Assembly (NCBI GenBank): GCA_034003585.1
Contig: JAVEYH010000040.1
Coordinates: 1 to 26,098, forward strand
DNA from: JAPXSY01 sp034003585
GTDB taxonomy: Bacteria; Verrucomicrobiota; Kiritimatiellia; RFP12; UBA1067
Reading direction: 5' to 3'
Length of the DNA: 26,098 bases
The notes under the pieces were generated by a model that worked only from the letters and a program-made list of their open reading frames with translations, ran no database searches and had not been told where the DNA came from. Below are positions 14,288-21,943 of the stretch, in pieces (the stretch's first letter is position 1; each line of letters begins with the position of its first letter). Position numbers and translations under genes: made by a program.

Positions 14288-15927
14288 TTCTGCCCCTCCC
14301 CGGCCGGCCGGATTGCATAGACCCGCACGTCGTTGACATTCAAGGCCGCCTCGATGGTGCCGCCGCGGATGTCGGCCTGGCGGTTGTCGAACAGTTGATC
14401 CGCCTGTTTCGGCCATTTCCCGCCGGGCAACGTGATCCGCACCAGCGGCAGCGGCCGCATGGAGGTGTTCACGGCGATGACGTACACCACGCCGCCGTGC
14501 TCCCGCGCCGCGACATCCACCGCCGGGTTGTCCGCGGACGCATCCGGCAGCGCCTTGCCCAGAAGATACGGCGCCGACAGCGTCCGGATCTGGGCGTGCA
14601 GCGTTTTCGTGGACGCGAAGAGCTCGTCCGTCAGTTCCCAGTCGTTCTTGTTCCGCTGCCCTTTCGGCTGGTACGTATGGTAGAGGAGCCCCTTGGCCCC
14701 GTGGTTCAGCGCCAGGAACGCCATCGCCCGGAGTTGCCGCGGCGTGGGGCAGATCTTTTTCTCGTGCTTGTGCCCGTACATCTGCAGCCAGAGAACGAAA
14801 CACTGACCCGGATTCCCTCCGGTCAGCCGTTTCAGCCGGTCGCAATGATAGGCTACCGCGCCGATGCTGTTCCCGTCGCCGATGGGATACGGGTCCGTGG
14901 AATGGATGTCCGCCGCGCCGAGGTTCGGCTGCACGGCGTTGATGACCACGAGCTTGACCGGCCGCGCGGGGTCGATCTCCTTGAACAACCGGTAGAGCAG
15001 GGCATTGTGCTCCGGCCAGGTGTCGGTCTCGTCCTCCGTCTTCCAGAACAGGATATTCTCCTCGTTGCGGTACTTGAGCACGAGGTCACTCCAGATCTCG
15101 ATCTGCCGGGGCGTCAGCTCACGGGTCCGCGTGACCGGCGAGACCCAGCCTTTCACGAAGAGCCCGTGTTTTTTCGCGAGCGCGATAAACTCGCTGTAGC
15201 CGACCCGGTCATGCGGCATCAGCGCCACCCGTTCGCGGACGCCCCACCCCGCGGTTTTCCCGTAGATCTCCGCGATATCGGGATACGCCAGATAATCCCC
15301 GGAAAAAACCAGATCTCCGGGGCAGACCAGATTGAACCCGTGTTCCGCGAGTTCGGCCAGCCTTTCGTCCAGGAGACGCCTTTGTTCCGCCGCGGAACGC
15401 TTCCGTTCCTCGAACGAGAGGGTCAGCCCCGTGCTGAGCATGAGGAAAGGCTCGTCATCCGCAAACAAAACCCCGTCCCGGATCCTGGCCCGCGACTTGC
15501 GTTCCGGCTGCGGGATGATCCGGATCCAGGCCTCGGACCGCTCCTCCCTGACCTCGCCCGTAACTTCAGCGTTCGGCGTTCGGGCTACATCCCCCAATCC
15601 CCGGGTAACGGCCCTGTCCGCGAAAAGCTCGGTCCGTACCGTATATTTCCCGCAGGGCAAGCCCTCGAACCGCACCGCATTCACAAAAACCAGCGGCGCC
15701 ACATCCCGGGTGCCGGCCTCCCGTCCCGACTCGGAAAGGATTGTGAGGCGAAGCCGTTTGCCCGTCAGGTCCCCGGCCCCCGAAAGCGTCACCCGCATGT
15801 CAACAGGCGCCCCTTGCATGAAAAACGTTTTTTCCGGGATCAGGCTCAGGCCGCTTCCGGCCGCGCTGCGCCCGCACAACACTCCGGCGGCCAGCGCCGT
15901 CAGGATTCCCCTTACGTTTCCCCTCAT
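14284..15927 (-). CDS. Secreted TIM-barrel glycoside hydrolase-like protein
   Basis: A 547-residue protein with a signal peptide (about residues 1-23) and ribosome site GAGGGGG before the ATG at 15927. An N-terminal beta-sandwich (30-145) is followed by a barrel that opens with DGVLFADDEPFLMLSTGLTL (151-170), the phrase used by GH2/GH5/GH42-type enzymes when the substrate loop begins. Further barrel elements are GFNLVCPGD (197-205), FVKGWVSP (257-264), ILFWKTEDETD (292-302, where Glu298 or Glu300 is the best acid/base candidate), DIHSTDPYP (340-348) and KGLLYHTYQPKG (412-423). A C-terminal beta domain (465-547) ends the chain. The exact GH family is not recognised. It starts 15 nt after the propeller/esterase gene and its TGA overlaps the DUF4838 ATG, so the two are probably translationally coupled. 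Confidence 0.8.
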   Translation of the reverse strand: MRGNVRGILTALAAGVLCGRSAAGSGLSLIPEKTFFMQGAPVDMRVTLSGAGDLTGKRLRLTILSESGREAGTRDVAPLVFVNAVRFEGLPCGKYTVRTELFADRAVTRGLGDVARTPNAEVTGEVREERSEAWIRIIPQPERKSRARIRDGVLFADDEPFLMLSTGLTLSFEERKRSAAEQRRLLDERLAELAEHGFNLVCPGDLVFSGDYLAYPDIAEIYGKTAGWGVRERVALMPHDRVGYSEFIALAKKHGLFVKGWVSPVTRTRELTPRQIEIWSDLVLKYRNEENILFWKTEDETDTWPEHNALLYRLFKEIDPARPVKLVVINAVQPNLGAADIHSTDPYPIGDGNSIGAVAYHCDRLKRLTGGNPGQCFVLWLQMYGHKHEKKICPTPRQLRAMAFLALNHGAKGLLYHTYQPKGQRNKNDWELTDELFASTKTLHAQIRTLSAPYLLGKALPDASADNPAVDVAAREHGGVVYVIAVNTSMRPLPLVRITLPGGKWPKQADQLFDNRQADIRGGTIEAALNVNDVRVYAIRPAGEGQK

Positions 15928-15942
15928 CGCGTCGCCCCCTCG

Positions 15943-17646
15943 CTATCGCGCCCTTGTCTCCGGCTCCCGGACCCGCACGGCCTCCAGATCGACGTCCACC
16001 CACACCGCGGAATCGTGGTTGCCTCCCGGAATCTCAACGTAACGAAAAGCGGGATGCCGCTTCAGGGCCGCGGCAATTTTGCGTGTTTCCGCAACCGGAA
16101 TCAGCGCGTCCTTCTCGCCCATCGTCAGGATGATCGGCATGGTCAACCTGTCCGCCTGGGCGAGCACGGAACGCTGTCGGTAAACCTCCGGCAACTCCTC
16201 GGGCGTCCCGCCGTAGGCGGCGAAGACCGTTGCCGCCAGTTTCTGCAATACCGGCAGGGAGCTCTTGCGCGCGAAGTCCAGCCGCGCCACGATATCGCAC
16301 ATCCCCATCGCGATGACGCCGTCCACCCGCTCCGGATGGACGCAGGCGTAGGCCATCGCGCTCGACGCGCCGCCGGAACCTCCGAGCAGCACGACTCTGC
16401 CGAGCCCGTACGTGCCGCGGCACGCGTCCAGCAAGTCGGTGAGATCCCGCGTGGCGGCCGGGCTCATGTAGGAGGTGCCCCGCATGTTGATTGAAAGCAG
16501 CGGATGGCGGCCTTTCAGGATGCGCGTCAGCCAGAAGGCCCTGACATCCTTGCGGGTGAAAATCTGGTCGCCCGACGAAAACGAGCCGTGCAGATAGACA
16601 ACCGTGTTCCGGTTCGTGTCTCCGGGCGTGAACAGCGCCCAGTCCTCTTTGCCGTCGAACGCGCTCCGGTAGCGGAGCTTCACGGTGCCCTGGGGATACA
16701 CGTGGGTGTCCGTCATCGGCGTGCGGGCGAGCACGGCAAACCGCTCCTCGCCGCAGAGCGGCTCCCCGCCTTCGGCGAACACACCCACCGCGGCGATCGT
16801 CTTGAACGCCCGGTGGTCCGCATACGTCCAGACCACCTTCTTTTCAGGCGTGATCTCCAGCAGGTGCGGCGCGGTGCCGAACTTCCCGTGGCCGAGCCAG
16901 TTGCTGATGAGCACGTTGCCGTTGGGGAGTTTCTGGAACCCGGTCAGGAATTTCAGCGGCCGCCCCGGAAGATCGCTGTTGTCGACTTTCCAGACAATCT
17001 CGCCGCCGGGACTGACTTCAAGGAGCCCGGGCTCGCCGCGGTCGCCGCAGGCGATCAGCGTATTGCCGTTCGCGAGCCGCTGCACGCTGTGGGGAACGCC
17101 GCCCGGCACTTTGAATGTCCAGGCCTCTTTGCCGTCCGGCGCGTATTCGGCCACGGTTTTCTGTCCGCAGAGCGTGACCAGGTAGTTGCCGTTCTTCAGG
17201 ACGCGGGCGTTGCGCATAAAGGAATGGCCGCCCTTCTGGCCCTCGGGCAGCAAAGAGAGGCTTTTGACTGTCTTGCCGTCCGGCGCAAGCTCGAGCAGAC
17301 GCCCGGAGCTGCACTCGCCGACGAACGTGTTGCCGTTCGCGAGCCGCTGCACGGCATAAATCTCGGAGACGCTTTGGTACTCGAACAGCACCTTGCCGTC
17401 CATGGCGACCTCTTTGACGCCGTGCCCCGTGTTGAACAGGATCGAGCCGCCGGGCAGGATCCACAGGTCGTCGCAGCTCGGCGCTTTCTGTTCCCAACTG
17501 ATCTTGCCGTCCGCCTCCACGATGCAAACCCTGCCGCCCGTGTAATCGCCTGCCGCAAAGCGTTTCCCCTTCATATACGGCGTATCCGCCGCGATGACGG
17601 CCATGACGGCCCAGACGCACATTCCTGCCGACGCAAGCGTTTTCAT
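15943..17646 (-). CDS. Secreted beta-propeller/esterase fusion
   Basis: A 567-residue protein with an N-terminal export signal (MKTLASAGMCVWAVMAVIAA) and AAAGGA 8 nt before the ATG at 17646. Residues 25-285 are a propeller built of LPNGNTL-type blades (VQRLANGNTFVGE, VQRLANGNTLIACG, FQKLPNGNVLISNW) alternating with GEIVW and KKVVW strands. Residues 315-567 are an alpha/beta hydrolase: Ser424 in GGSGG, Asp513 in EKDALIP and His544 in GGNHD. This domain aligns by eye with the N-terminal domain of the 1188-residue fusion (GGSxGASSA, HPExxDGV, TMPxxxTxGxKD), so the two share a source but the partner order is swapped. The ATG overlaps the IclR stop as ATGA. The natural ester substrate is unknown; sugar acetyl or feruloyl esters are possible. 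Confidence 0.85.
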   Translation of the reverse strand: MKTLASAGMCVWAVMAVIAADTPYMKGKRFAAGDYTGGRVCIVEADGKISWEQKAPSCDDLWILPGGSILFNTGHGVKEVAMDGKVLFEYQSVSEIYAVQRLANGNTFVGECSSGRLLELAPDGKTVKSLSLLPEGQKGGHSFMRNARVLKNGNYLVTLCGQKTVAEYAPDGKEAWTFKVPGGVPHSVQRLANGNTLIACGDRGEPGLLEVSPGGEIVWKVDNSDLPGRPLKFLTGFQKLPNGNVLISNWLGHGKFGTAPHLLEITPEKKVVWTYADHRAFKTIAAVGVFAEGGEPLCGEERFAVLARTPMTDTHVYPQGTVKLRYRSAFDGKEDWALFTPGDTNRNTVVYLHGSFSSGDQIFTRKDVRAFWLTRILKGRHPLLSINMRGTSYMSPAATRDLTDLLDACRGTYGLGRVVLLGGSGGASSAMAYACVHPERVDGVIAMGMCDIVARLDFARKSSLPVLQKLAATVFAAYGGTPEELPEVYRQRSVLAQADRLTMPIILTMGEKDALIPVAETRKIAAALKRHPAFRYVEIPGGNHDSAVWVDVDLEAVRVREPETRAR

Positions 17647-18455
17647 GAAAGCGTTCCTTTGTTTTTCCCCGTTGACGTTTTGTTCCAGCCGAGTTTCACG
17701 CTGATGCGGTCAGCGGCGTCGCGAACCTGTCGGCCGCGCCGGGCGAAATCCCTGGCGGGCAACTGCGTGGCCAGCCCCGAGAGACAGAGCGGGCCGACCG
17801 GCTTGCCCGTGCGGTCGAAGATCGGCGCGACCACGCAGTGGTTGCCCTCCGTCATCTCCGCACGGTCGATGGCGTAGCCGACCCGGCGCACCTCCCGCAC
17901 CGCCTTGATCACCGCCGCGCGCGTCACGAGGGTGTTCGGAGTCAGCGCCTCGAACGTGGCCTGATCCAAGTATGCGTTCAGCCGGTCTTCCGGCCAATAC
18001 GCCAGAATGCACTTCCAGCCGCCGACATGGAGCATCGGCACCCGGAACCCCTTCTGCGCCACATACCGGGACTTCGCCCGGCTCTCCGCGCTTTCCAGCA
18101 GCAGCCCCTCGTATTCGCCGACGAGACACCCCAGCATGACCGTCATGTCCGTCGCGTCCCGCAGCGCGGTCATCTCCGGCCAGGCCACATGCGTCAGACT
18201 GAACTCGTCCGCCCCGGCGCAGCCGATGTCCACCAGTTTCAGGGAGAGCCGGTAGCGGCCGGACATCTCGTCGCGGAACAAAAAGCCATTGTCCGCCAGG
18301 GTCATCACGATCCGGTACACCATGGTGGTTGAACACCCTGTGGCCGCCGCGATCTCGTTGCGGTTCAGGCCGCCGGGATGCTTCGACAGCAACTCAAGGA
18401 TCACCAGCGCCCGGTCGAGATTGGGCACGTGATAATCCTGGGACGGACGCGGCAT
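17643..18455 (-). CDS. IclR-family transcriptional regulator
   Basis: A 270-residue cytoplasmic regulator. The ATG at 18455 has AAAGGA 8 nt upstream; the frame is open further upstream but would run through the palindromic promoter region. Residues 10-70 form the winged helix-turn-helix (NLDRALVILELLSKHPG, then NRNEIAAATGCSTTMVYRIV with the recognition helix, then the wing RDEMSGRYRLSLK). Residues 85-255 are the IclR effector domain (DATDMTVMLGCLVGEYEGLL, RVPMLHVGGWKCILAY, VGYAIDRAEMTEGNHCVVAPIFD, VGPLCLSGLA). The family binds small carbon metabolites and controls adjacent catabolic genes. It is first in a run of about seven genes and overlaps the next gene by 4 nt, so it probably regulates itself and that run. 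The ligand is not known. Confidence 0.93.
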   Translation of the reverse strand: MPRPSQDYHVPNLDRALVILELLSKHPGGLNRNEIAAATGCSTTMVYRIVMTLADNGFLFRDEMSGRYRLSLKLVDIGCAGADEFSLTHVAWPEMTALRDATDMTVMLGCLVGEYEGLLLESAESRAKSRYVAQKGFRVPMLHVGGWKCILAYWPEDRLNAYLDQATFEALTPNTLVTRAAVIKAVREVRRVGYAIDRAEMTEGNHCVVAPIFDRTGKPVGPLCLSGLATQLPARDFARRGRQVRDAADRISVKLGWNKTSTGKNKGTLS

Positions 18456-18479
18456 GGGCGTTTCCTTTCGGTTTGTCAG

Positions 18480-18495
18480 GTGTACTCTAGTACAC
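18480..18495. promoter_or_regulatory. Candidate IclR operator, 16-bp perfect palindrome
   Basis: GTGTACT-CT-AGTACAC has two perfect 7-nt arms around a 2-nt centre and lies 25 nt before the regulator ATG. The size and position fit IclR-type operators, which are usually 15-17 bp pseudo-palindromes near the regulator's own promoter. It overlaps the candidate -10 box. Confidence 0.55.
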
Positions 18496-18513
18496 ATGTG
18501 AATATCCCGGCAA
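18484..18513 (-). promoter_or_regulatory. Candidate promoter of the IclR-led run
   Basis: On the minus strand TTGCCG (18513-18508) and TAGAGT (18489-18484) are 18 nt apart and precede the IclR ATG by about 30 nt. The -10 is inside the palindrome, so a bound regulator would block it. The boxes are weak matches. Confidence 0.35.
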
Positions 18514-18573
18514 GGGGAAAATCCAGAGGCGCGCGCAAGGGGGCGCATCCCCGTTTCCCTGACCGCTGAGGGG

Positions 18574-18601
18574 GGTTCAGGTTTCAGGTTCCGGGTTCTG
18601 G
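18574..18601. repeat. Short heptamer tandem repeat
   Basis: Four imperfect 7-nt units, GGTTCAG-GTTTCAG then GTTCCGG-GTTCTGG, follow the consensus GTTYCRG. It is non-coding and lies upstream of the IclR gene. Confidence 0.55.
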
Positions 18602-18695
18602 AGACTCCTCCTTGTCCATAACTTGCGCGTTGAACGTTCCCGTTATCCCCTCGTTTTCGCCTGTCCCCCGGGCGGCGGGCCGGTCTCTTCCGAAT

Positions 18696-18715
18696 CGCTA
18701 TCGGGATCGGGATCG
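18696..18715. repeat. GATCGG hexamer stretch sharing 14 nt with 3471-3484
   Basis: CGCTATCGGGATCG is followed by another GGATCG unit. The first 14 bases recur at 3471-3484 in the divergent intergenic region. Both copies are outside genes. Confidence 0.45.
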
Positions 18716-18771
18716 TCCTTGGACGGCATCAGCCGCGTGACCCCAAGCCAGGGAAACGGCACCGCCCCGGA

Positions 18772-21414
18772 TCAGTTCGTGGCCGCGCGGCGGAACTCGA
18801 CCTTGCGCAGGATGCGGATCTGAAGGTAGGTGAATCCGATCAGGGCGACACCCAAGAACCACGCCATGGTGGTGGCGGTGCTGAAGCGCAGGTTGTTGTA
18901 CGCCTCTTTCCAAATGGCGAGGCTGAGCACGTTGGTGGCGTCGCCCGGCCCGCCGAAGGTGAGCAGGAAGATGCTGCCCATGCCCTGGAACGCGGCGATG
19001 AACGCGCCCACGAAGTTGATCACCATCAGCGGCAGGAGCTGGGGCAGGGTGACGTGGCGGAAGCGGCTGAAAATCCCCGCGCCGTCAAGGGCCGCCGCCT
19101 CGTAATAGTCGGGCGGCAGGGACTGCAGGGCCGCCACATAGATCAGGCTGGCCATGCCCGCGCCCGCCCACACGCCCGGCAGGATACAGCACACCATCGC
19201 CAGTCCGGGATCCTGCAGCCACGTCTGGCGCGAGGCCCCGAACCCCAGCAGGATGCGGTTGAGCATGCCGTTCTCCGTGGGATCGTACATGAGCTTCCAC
19301 AGCAGCGCGATCACCATGGCGCTGGTGAGATGCGGCAGGAAATAGACCGTGCGGAAGAACACTTTGCCGCGCGGGATCTCCGCGAGCATCAGCGCCAGCA
19401 GCACGGGCGTCAGAAACCCGAGCAGCAGGGTGAGCCCGACATAGCGCAGGGTCCGGCCCCACGCGGCCCAGAACCCCGCGTCCGTGGCCACCAGGATGAA
19501 ATTGTCCAGCCCGGCCCAGCGGGTCTCGCCCACGATCTTGTAGTCCTGAAACGCCATCACCGCGCCGCGCAGCAGCGGATAGTAACTCCACAGCGCCACG
19601 GACAGCACGGCCGGCGCCAGCATGAGCCAGGGCGAAAGCCCGTGCCGCACCCGCACCGCGCCGGCATGGCGCGCGGACCCGGCGGCGGCGTCCGCGTTCC
19701 GCGCGTCCCGCCGCACGATCAGCGCCGCACAGCCCAGCAGCGTGATGACCCCCACCCCGAACAGAACGCGCGCAAGGGGGCGCTGGCGCGCCAGAATCGT
19801 TTCGGAGGCCCGGAACATCAGCCCGCGGTTCGCCTCCGTATTGATCTCCCGCAGGGCCGCCGCAACATTGAACCGCTCGCCGGTGTCCGCCAGCAGCAAC
19901 CCCAGGAAACGGCGGTCCAGAAGATCGGAAACCGCCTGCCAGAATCCCGCGAAGGGCTCAGTGCGCGCCAGGATCTCGCCCGCCTCCAGCCGTTCGTAGT
20001 TCCGGCGGATGCCCGCGGGCACCTCCGCGAGGTACTCCCCGAACCCCAGCCGCGTCAGCTCCGAGGGCGTGCACCAGCGCGCATGTCCCTCCAGCACCTT
20101 CTGCCGGACCGCCTCATCGTTCACCTCCTCGCTGGCCAACTGCTCCACGCAGGCCCACACCATGTCGCGTTCGGCCTTGGGGCGGCGGCCCACGCCTTCG
20201 GTCATGCTGTAGAAATGCTTGTGCGCCTGAAACACCGGCTTGAGCCCCGGCCGCGCCGCGGGGAAGGGCATGATGCCCACCATGTCCGGCGGCAGATTCA
20301 GATCGCGCGTCAACTGCTCGACCATCTCGGCGCCGGAGAAGAGCGCCACCACCTCGCCCTGGGCGAAGAGCTGCGGCAGATCCTGGGTGAGCCGCGGCAG
20401 CGCGCGCACCACGCCCTTGATGACCTCCCCGGGTTGGAAGCGGTGCGTCCGTCCGTCCGGCAGCGTCACGCAGCCCGCCGCGAGATCTCCGGGCGACAGG
20501 TCGACCGGCTCGCCGCTTTGCGGATCACGCAGCCAGGGTGCCCAGGCAAGCCGATGGAAGAAGGCGGCCGCCTCGATCGCCTCGGGCGAATCGAACGCCG
20601 CCTGCCACACGCCCGGCACGCCGGAGAGATCTTCGCCCGTGTCGGGCGCGAGGAACCGCGTCTCCTCCATGGGGAAACGGTAAGAGCGGCCCGTGGCGGG
20701 CGAGACGCGGACGTTGACGATCGGCGAGCCGCCCGCGGCCTGCACCCACGGCAGCCAGCCCCACGGGCGGTTCTCCGCGCCGAACGCGCGCTGCCCGCGC
20801 TGCACCCTGGCGCCCGCGATGCGTTTTCCGGGGAAGGTCAGACGTTGGCACCAGCGGAAGAACTCGTCCCAGGTGGCGGGCACGCGTTCCGGATCCACGC
20901 CGGACTGGCGCACCAGGTCCTTGCGGTACACGATACCGTAGTACCAGATGCCGGCCATCGGCACGCCGTACACCTTGCCGTCGCGCGTCGCAGCCTGCCG
21001 CCACAGCGGCGGCACGCGCTTCCAGCCCGGCCAGCGCGCCTCGTGGTCGCCGAGCTGCCCGTCGCCGTCGGCATCCTCGCCCAGCCACTCGTTGAGCGGG
21101 TAAAGGAACCCCTGCTCGATATCATGCCGGATGATGTGGAACCAGCAGAAGTAGATGTCCGGTGCCGTGCCGCCCGCCAGCGACAGCATGAACGGCGCGC
21201 GGCCGCCCGCGCCGGGCAGTTCGAGCCCGCCCCACTTCTGCGGGTTGAGCCGCGGCTCGCGCTGCGCGAACCGCAGAATCTGCCGGGTCCCCGGATTCTC
21301 GGGGCGGTCCGGGTCAAACCCCTGCAGGAACGTCACCGTCACCGGTTCCGCGGCCCACAAACGGACACCCGCGCAAAGGCCTGCGAGAACGAATCCTGAA
21401 CGCCTGAAAAGCAT
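18772..21414 (-). CDS. ABC sugar transporter: solute-binding protein fused to a MalF-type permease
   Basis: An 880-residue fusion. It starts at the ATG at 21414 with AAGGTG upstream and a signal peptide (residues 1-21). Residues 25-530 are an extracellular solute-binding protein of the sugar type (GGTAPDIYFCWF at 81-92, GKVYGVPMAGIWYYGIVYRKDLV, TWDEFFRWCQRLTFPGK). Residues 114-125 are a textbook EF-hand loop (DADGDGQLGDHE). One membrane helix at about 548-567 is followed by a linker and then the permease (593-870), which starts with SPWLMLAPAVLS. Its EAA loop is EAAALDGAGIFSRF... ending TLPQ (772-792), the site that docks the ATPase. Normally these are two proteins, joined by a MalG-type permease and an MsmX/UgpC-type ATPase; neither is in the window. 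The substrate is probably an oligosaccharide, inferred from family and neighbours. Confidence 0.9.
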   Translation of the reverse strand: MLFRRSGFVLAGLCAGVRLWAAEPVTVTFLQGFDPDRPENPGTRQILRFAQREPRLNPQKWGGLELPGAGGRAPFMLSLAGGTAPDIYFCWFHIIRHDIEQGFLYPLNEWLGEDADGDGQLGDHEARWPGWKRVPPLWRQAATRDGKVYGVPMAGIWYYGIVYRKDLVRQSGVDPERVPATWDEFFRWCQRLTFPGKRIAGARVQRGQRAFGAENRPWGWLPWVQAAGGSPIVNVRVSPATGRSYRFPMEETRFLAPDTGEDLSGVPGVWQAAFDSPEAIEAAAFFHRLAWAPWLRDPQSGEPVDLSPGDLAAGCVTLPDGRTHRFQPGEVIKGVVRALPRLTQDLPQLFAQGEVVALFSGAEMVEQLTRDLNLPPDMVGIMPFPAARPGLKPVFQAHKHFYSMTEGVGRRPKAERDMVWACVEQLASEEVNDEAVRQKVLEGHARWCTPSELTRLGFGEYLAEVPAGIRRNYERLEAGEILARTEPFAGFWQAVSDLLDRRFLGLLLADTGERFNVAAALREINTEANRGLMFRASETILARQRPLARVLFGVGVITLLGCAALIVRRDARNADAAAGSARHAGAVRVRHGLSPWLMLAPAVLSVALWSYYPLLRGAVMAFQDYKIVGETRWAGLDNFILVATDAGFWAAWGRTLRYVGLTLLLGFLTPVLLALMLAEIPRGKVFFRTVYFLPHLTSAMVIALLWKLMYDPTENGMLNRILLGFGASRQTWLQDPGLAMVCCILPGVWAGAGMASLIYVAALQSLPPDYYEAAALDGAGIFSRFRHVTLPQLLPLMVINFVGAFIAAFQGMGSIFLLTFGGPGDATNVLSLAIWKEAYNNLRFSTATTMAWFLGVALIGFTYLQIRILRKVEFRRAATN

Positions 21415-21464
21415 ACGCGCACCTTACCGCACCCTTGGCACGAAAGCAAGAGGCGCATGCGGCC

Positions 21465-21501
21465 GGGCGCGATTCCGTTTCGTGGAAACGGAATCGCGCC
21501 C
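21465..21501. repeat. Perfect 17-bp hairpin upstream of the transporter fusion
   Basis: The arms GGGCGCGATTCCGTTTC and GAAACGGAATCGCGCCC pair without mismatch around a 3-nt GTG loop, 51-87 nt before the transporter ATG. No T-run follows on either strand, so a simple terminator is unlikely. It could be an operator, an mRNA leader structure or a mobile-repeat relic. Confidence 0.75.
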
Positions 21502-21620
21502 AAGGAGGAAGGAGAAGTGAGGAAGGAGGAGTTTGAGAACGGAGCGCCCCTTATAAAAACAACGCATTTCTTGGGGTTCCACGCCTTTCAGCCATGAGCC
21601 GGCAGTCAGGAAACGGATAC

Positions 21621-21673
21621 CTGTTTCTGACGAGAAACCTGATCGTCCGCATGTCAAATTACTCAATCCCTTT
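21621..21673 (-). repeat. Dispersed element, copy 2, 53-nt block
   Basis: The minus strand from 21673 to 21621 matches 3388-3440 at 45 of 53 positions with no gaps. The inner stem GTTTCT/AGAAAC is fully conserved while its loop changes from CTTC to CGTC. It lies about 207 nt before the transporter ATG and points towards it. Confidence 0.75.
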
Positions 21674-21719
21674 GTCCAGTCCTGATTTCCGTTTGGCACT
21701 TTTCCGGGGTTCGATTGCC

Positions 21720-21773
21720 GGTAGGGACGGTTCCCCGAACCGTCCGCGGACGCCTCGGGGAGGCGTCCCTACC
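21720..21773 (+). repeat. 54-nt twin-hairpin repeat, copy C (intact)
   Basis: The element runs from GGTAGGGACGG to GGCGTCCCTACC, with both hairpins perfect. It is identical, in reverse orientation, to the copy inside the esterase/HzsA-like gene. It lies between the two parts of the other dispersed element. Confidence 0.92.
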
Positions 21774-21942
21774 CGGAACGGCCACACCTTTTGCGAAAAC
21801 GCTCTATCCGCGCGTCCGGATGCGCGTCCGCCAGCACCCGTTCCAGCTCCCGAACCCCCTTCAGCTTGAACGCCTCACTCCTAAATTCTGCCTCCCCCTT
21901 TGGGTGCGGAGCCAACAAAGTTGAATCGCACCCCCGGAACAC
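21769..21942 (-). pseudogene. Possible gene remnant, 57 codons
   Basis: A minus-strand frame from GTG (21942) to TAG (21771-21769, inside the edge of repeat copy C) encodes a basic, helix-like tail (FKLKGVRELERVLADAHPD, then ARIERFRKRCGRSG). It begins 1 nt after the GH20 stop, has no ribosome site, and its first third is the dispersed hairpin. The helical part looks protein-like but no family is recognised. It may be the end of a lost gene or a chance frame. Confidence 0.25.
21895..21933 (-). repeat. Dispersed element, copy 2, hairpin part
   Basis: The minus strand from 21933 to 21895 matches 3356-3394 at 35 of 39 positions. The core (21902-21933) has outer arms GGGTGCG/CGCACCC and inner CAAC/GTTG around a TTT loop. 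It begins 10 nt after the GH20 stop. Confidence 0.75.
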
Positions 21943-21943
21943 T

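Larger units (their letters stand above)
18456..18771. other. Intergenic region between the transporter fusion and the IclR gene
   Basis: This 316-nt stretch carries the IclR operator and promoter candidates, a heptamer tandem repeat (18574-18601) and a CGCTATCGGGATCG string (18696-18709). No terminator was recognised after the transporter gene. The frame of that gene stays open for about 45 codons past its TGA, but this is probably chance in high-GC sequence. Confidence 0.5.
21415..21943. other. Repeat-rich intergenic region
   Basis: This 529-nt gap upstream of the transporter fusion holds a perfect 17-bp hairpin (21465-21501), a purine-rich tract (about 21502-21540), both parts of dispersed element copy 2 and an intact 54-nt repeat (copy C). 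A 57-codon minus frame (21942-21769) may be a gene remnant. No promoter for the transporter was convincing; TATAAG at about 21556-21551 on the minus strand is a possible -10 without a good -35. Confidence 0.6.

Noticed and set aside
14272..16494. A 740-codon plus-strand frame opposite the glycosidase-like and propeller/esterase genes
   Set aside because: It crosses two real gene boundaries on the other strand and lacks any family motif.
18640..18771. Possible C-terminal extension of the transporter fusion past its TGA
   Set aside because: The frame stays open for about 45 codons but has no further membrane helix or motif. Readthrough is not supported by anything else.
19054..21399. A 781-codon plus-strand frame opposite the transporter fusion
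   Set aside because: Its composition is that of a high-GC mirror frame; the minus strand has an EAA loop, membrane helices and a signal peptide.
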